This document shows, piece after piece, positions 62,807 through 64,000 of a DNA stretch of 64,000 nt (its first letter is position 1; every line of letters begins with the position of its first letter). The DNA comes from Maribacter stanieri (GTDB taxonomy: Bacteria > Bacteroidota > Bacteroidia > Flavobacteriales > Flavobacteriaceae): assembly GCF_900112245.1 (NCBI RefSeq), contig NZ_FOYX01000001.1:1289856-1353855 (forward strand), given 5' to 3'. Made by a program: the position numbers and the translations under genes. Below the pieces are notes generated by a model, which was not told where the DNA came from, did no database searches, and saw only the letters and a program-made list of their open reading frames with translations.

Positions 62807-64000
62807 CTAGTTATAAGTTTCTTTAGGATCAGTTTCGTTTAATAAAATCATACAATTGTTAAGCTTACTGTTTTTGTAAATATTGTCTACTATACCAATA
62901 TGCTCTTTTTTAGTAAAGTCTTTTCTAACTACATAAATGGTGCTATCAACAAAAGGATTTAATGCATAAGCATCAGATACTAAACCAATTGGTGCTGTAT
63001 CTATAATAATTCTGTCAAATTCGCTTTTCAATTCATTAATTAAAATTCCGACACGTTCATGTAATAATGTAGTGCTAATTTGCCCTATTACCATACCAGA
63101 TCCCATTAACTTTAAATTCTTTATTTCATTGTAATTTTGAAATAATGAATCTTTGTCTATTCCTTTTTTAATGATGAAATCGGTCACACCTATCTTTTCA
63201 TCCAAATTAAAGCAACTCATTAAAGTAGGTTTTCTTAGATCTAAAGAAAGTAAAGCTACTTTTTCTCCTATAGAAGCTAGAGACAAGGCTAAATTAGAGG
63301 CGATAAAAGTTTTTCCTTCACCTTTAACAGAAGAGGTTATCAGAATAGTCTGGTTTTGTTGATCATGTTTTAGATATTCTAAATTAAAGCGTAGTAGTCT
63401 AAACAATTCTAAGGTATGAGATTGTTCTTCACGTTCTTCTTGTTTAGCAACGATTAATTTGGAACCTGAATGTTTTGATATTTCACCAACTACGGGAGTT
63501 TCTGTTAGATTGTTAATTTCTTCAATAGAAGTTATTTGAGTATTAAATGCATTCTTGAAATATATTGCTGAAATAGGTAGAAAAAGACCTAATAACAAGC
63601 CTGCTAAATAAGTCAGTTTTTTATTAGGACTAATTGGGTAGATACCCGCTTTTGGTCGATTAACAACTCTTGTAGAAGAAGCTGGCACAGCTAATGATAA
63701 TACTTCTTCTTCTCTTTTTTGTAGTAGATAAAGATAAAGACCTTCTTTAGTGCTTTTGTCTCTACTAATAGTTAATAATTGTTTTTCCATACCAGGTACT
63801 CGTGCTAATTGAGCGTCATATCTATTTGCATTATCTTGTAGATTACGTTGAGCCAAAGAAAGCCCATTTTTAGAACTTTGCACATTTCGTAATATCGATT
63901 GACGAAGATTCGAAAGATTGGCATCAAGCTTTACAATCATTGGGTTAGAGGTAACTGCTGATTGAGATAGATTTTGACGTTCTACTAGAGTAGAATTATA
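62807..64000 (-). CDS. wzc: Polysaccharide co-polymerase / BY-kinase (Wzc-like), 5' end beyond window
   Basis: A partial gene: the frame is open to the right edge, so the first visible residues (YNSTLVERQNLSQSAVTSNP) are internal. The 398 residues present cover the end of the periplasmic coiled coil, a membrane span (KKLTYLAGLLLGLFLPISAIYF) and the ATPase domain with Walker A SSVKGEGKTFIAS, A' region VALLSLDLRKP and Walker B RIIIDTAPI. The C-terminus (LLNETDPKETYN) lacks a tyrosine cluster. An ATG at 63940 is internal and not the start. It is the first visible gene of the long minus-strand polysaccharide operon. Confidence 0.92.
   Translation of the reverse strand, partial: YNSTLVERQNLSQSAVTSNPMIVKLDANLSNLRQSILRNVQSSKNGLSLAQRNLQDNANRYDAQLARVPGMEKQLLTISRDKSTKEGLYLYLLQKREEEVLSLAVPASSTRVVNRPKAGIYPISPNKKLTYLAGLLLGLFLPISAIYFKNAFNTQITSIEEINNLTETPVVGEISKHSGSKLIVAKQEEREEQSHTLELFRLLRFNLEYLKHDQQNQTILITSSVKGEGKTFIASNLALSLASIGEKVALLSLDLRKPTLMSCFNLDEKIGVTDFIIKKGIDKDSLFQNYNEIKNLKLMGSGMVIGQISTTLLHERVGILINELKSEFDRIIIDTAPIGLVSDAYALNPFVDSTIYVVRKDFTKKEHIGIVDNIYKNSKLNNCMILLNETDPKETYN

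Larger units (their letters stand above)
20398..64000. other. Extended surface-polysaccharide region
   Basis: About 44 kb devoted to polysaccharide synthesis apart from the NRPS-PKS insertion. Functions present are GDP-fucose synthesis, initiation (WbaP type), two flippases, two polymerase-like proteins, two Wzc, one Wza, at least seven glycosyltransferases, three acyl/acetyltransferases, a pyruvyltransferase, an SGNH hydrolase and a beta-helix lipoprotein. The second Wza, if any, lies beyond the right edge. Confidence 0.8.

Noticed and set aside
63940..63940. ATG at 63940 as the start of the second Wzc
   Set aside because: The frame continues to the window edge with residues typical of the Wzc coiled coil, so the gene is truncated by the window.
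1..64000. Insertion sequences, prophage or integrated element boundaries
   Set aside because: No transposase, integrase or phage structural gene was recognised, and tRNA-Leu has no visible 3'-end duplication nearby.

Overview
The window reads as the chromosome of a marine-type member of the Flavobacteriia (Bacteroidetes). The DNA is AT-rich. Several intergenic regions carry the Bacteroidetes -7 promoter element TAnnTTTG. Shine-Dalgarno sequences are weak, lipoproteins have short SSC-type lipoboxes, and prs is followed by the L25/Ctc gene. The genus cannot be read from the sequence.

Bases 1-7500 hold housekeeping and accessory genes: the start of the ribosomal L25/Ctc gene (cut by the left edge), prs, a tRNA-Leu(CAA), a CPBP-like membrane protein that has lost its catalytic residues, a C5-cytosine DNA methyltransferase beside a phospholipase-D-fold protein (a possible restriction-modification pair), a small PiT-like permease and a secreted protein. 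Bases 7600-12300 hold a Y-family polymerase followed by a DnaE2-like polymerase, a likely mutagenic repair pair. An elaborate composite repeat separates the two. Bases 12400-15400 hold an AraC regulator divergent from hxlB-hxlA, the two ribulose-monophosphate enzymes that fix formaldehyde. After them come a decayed piece of a dnaE 3' end, a second copy of part of the repeat, and a 45-residue ORF. Bases 15400-20300 hold a secreted carboxylesterase, a nucleoside-hydrolase-like protein, a Gfo/Idh/MocA oxidoreductase and a DUF808 membrane protein.

From about 20.4 kb to the right edge the window is almost entirely a surface-polysaccharide region. It opens with gmd, fcl and a WbaP-type initiating transferase on the minus strand (GDP-L-fucose supply and chain initiation). 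A plus-strand block follows (wza, wzc, a Wzy-like polymerase, a Wzx flippase and two glycosyltransferases). A minus-strand beta-helix lipoprotein and a plus-strand WecG/TagA transferase come next, then a long minus-strand block of glycosyltransferases, O-acyltransferases, a pyruvyltransferase, a second Wzy-like protein, a second Wzx and a second Wzc cut by the right edge. Two Wzx, two Wzy-like and two Wzc proteins suggest two polysaccharide systems or a fused locus.

The most unusual content is a compact NRPS/PKS system at 25630-39123, inserted between gmd and wza. One protein has C-A-T-TE domains. A 2460-residue protein has half-C, A, T, KS, AT, ACP and PLP-aminotransferase domains. A Sfp-type phosphopantetheinyl transferase follows, and a methyltransferase gene lies on the opposite strand between the two synthases. 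The domain logic predicts that an amino acid is extended by one malonate unit, transaminated to a 3,4-diamino acid, joined to a second amino acid and released by the thioesterase. No exporter or resistance gene is evident. The location inside a capsule locus raises the possibility, which is inference only, that the product decorates or travels with the polysaccharide.
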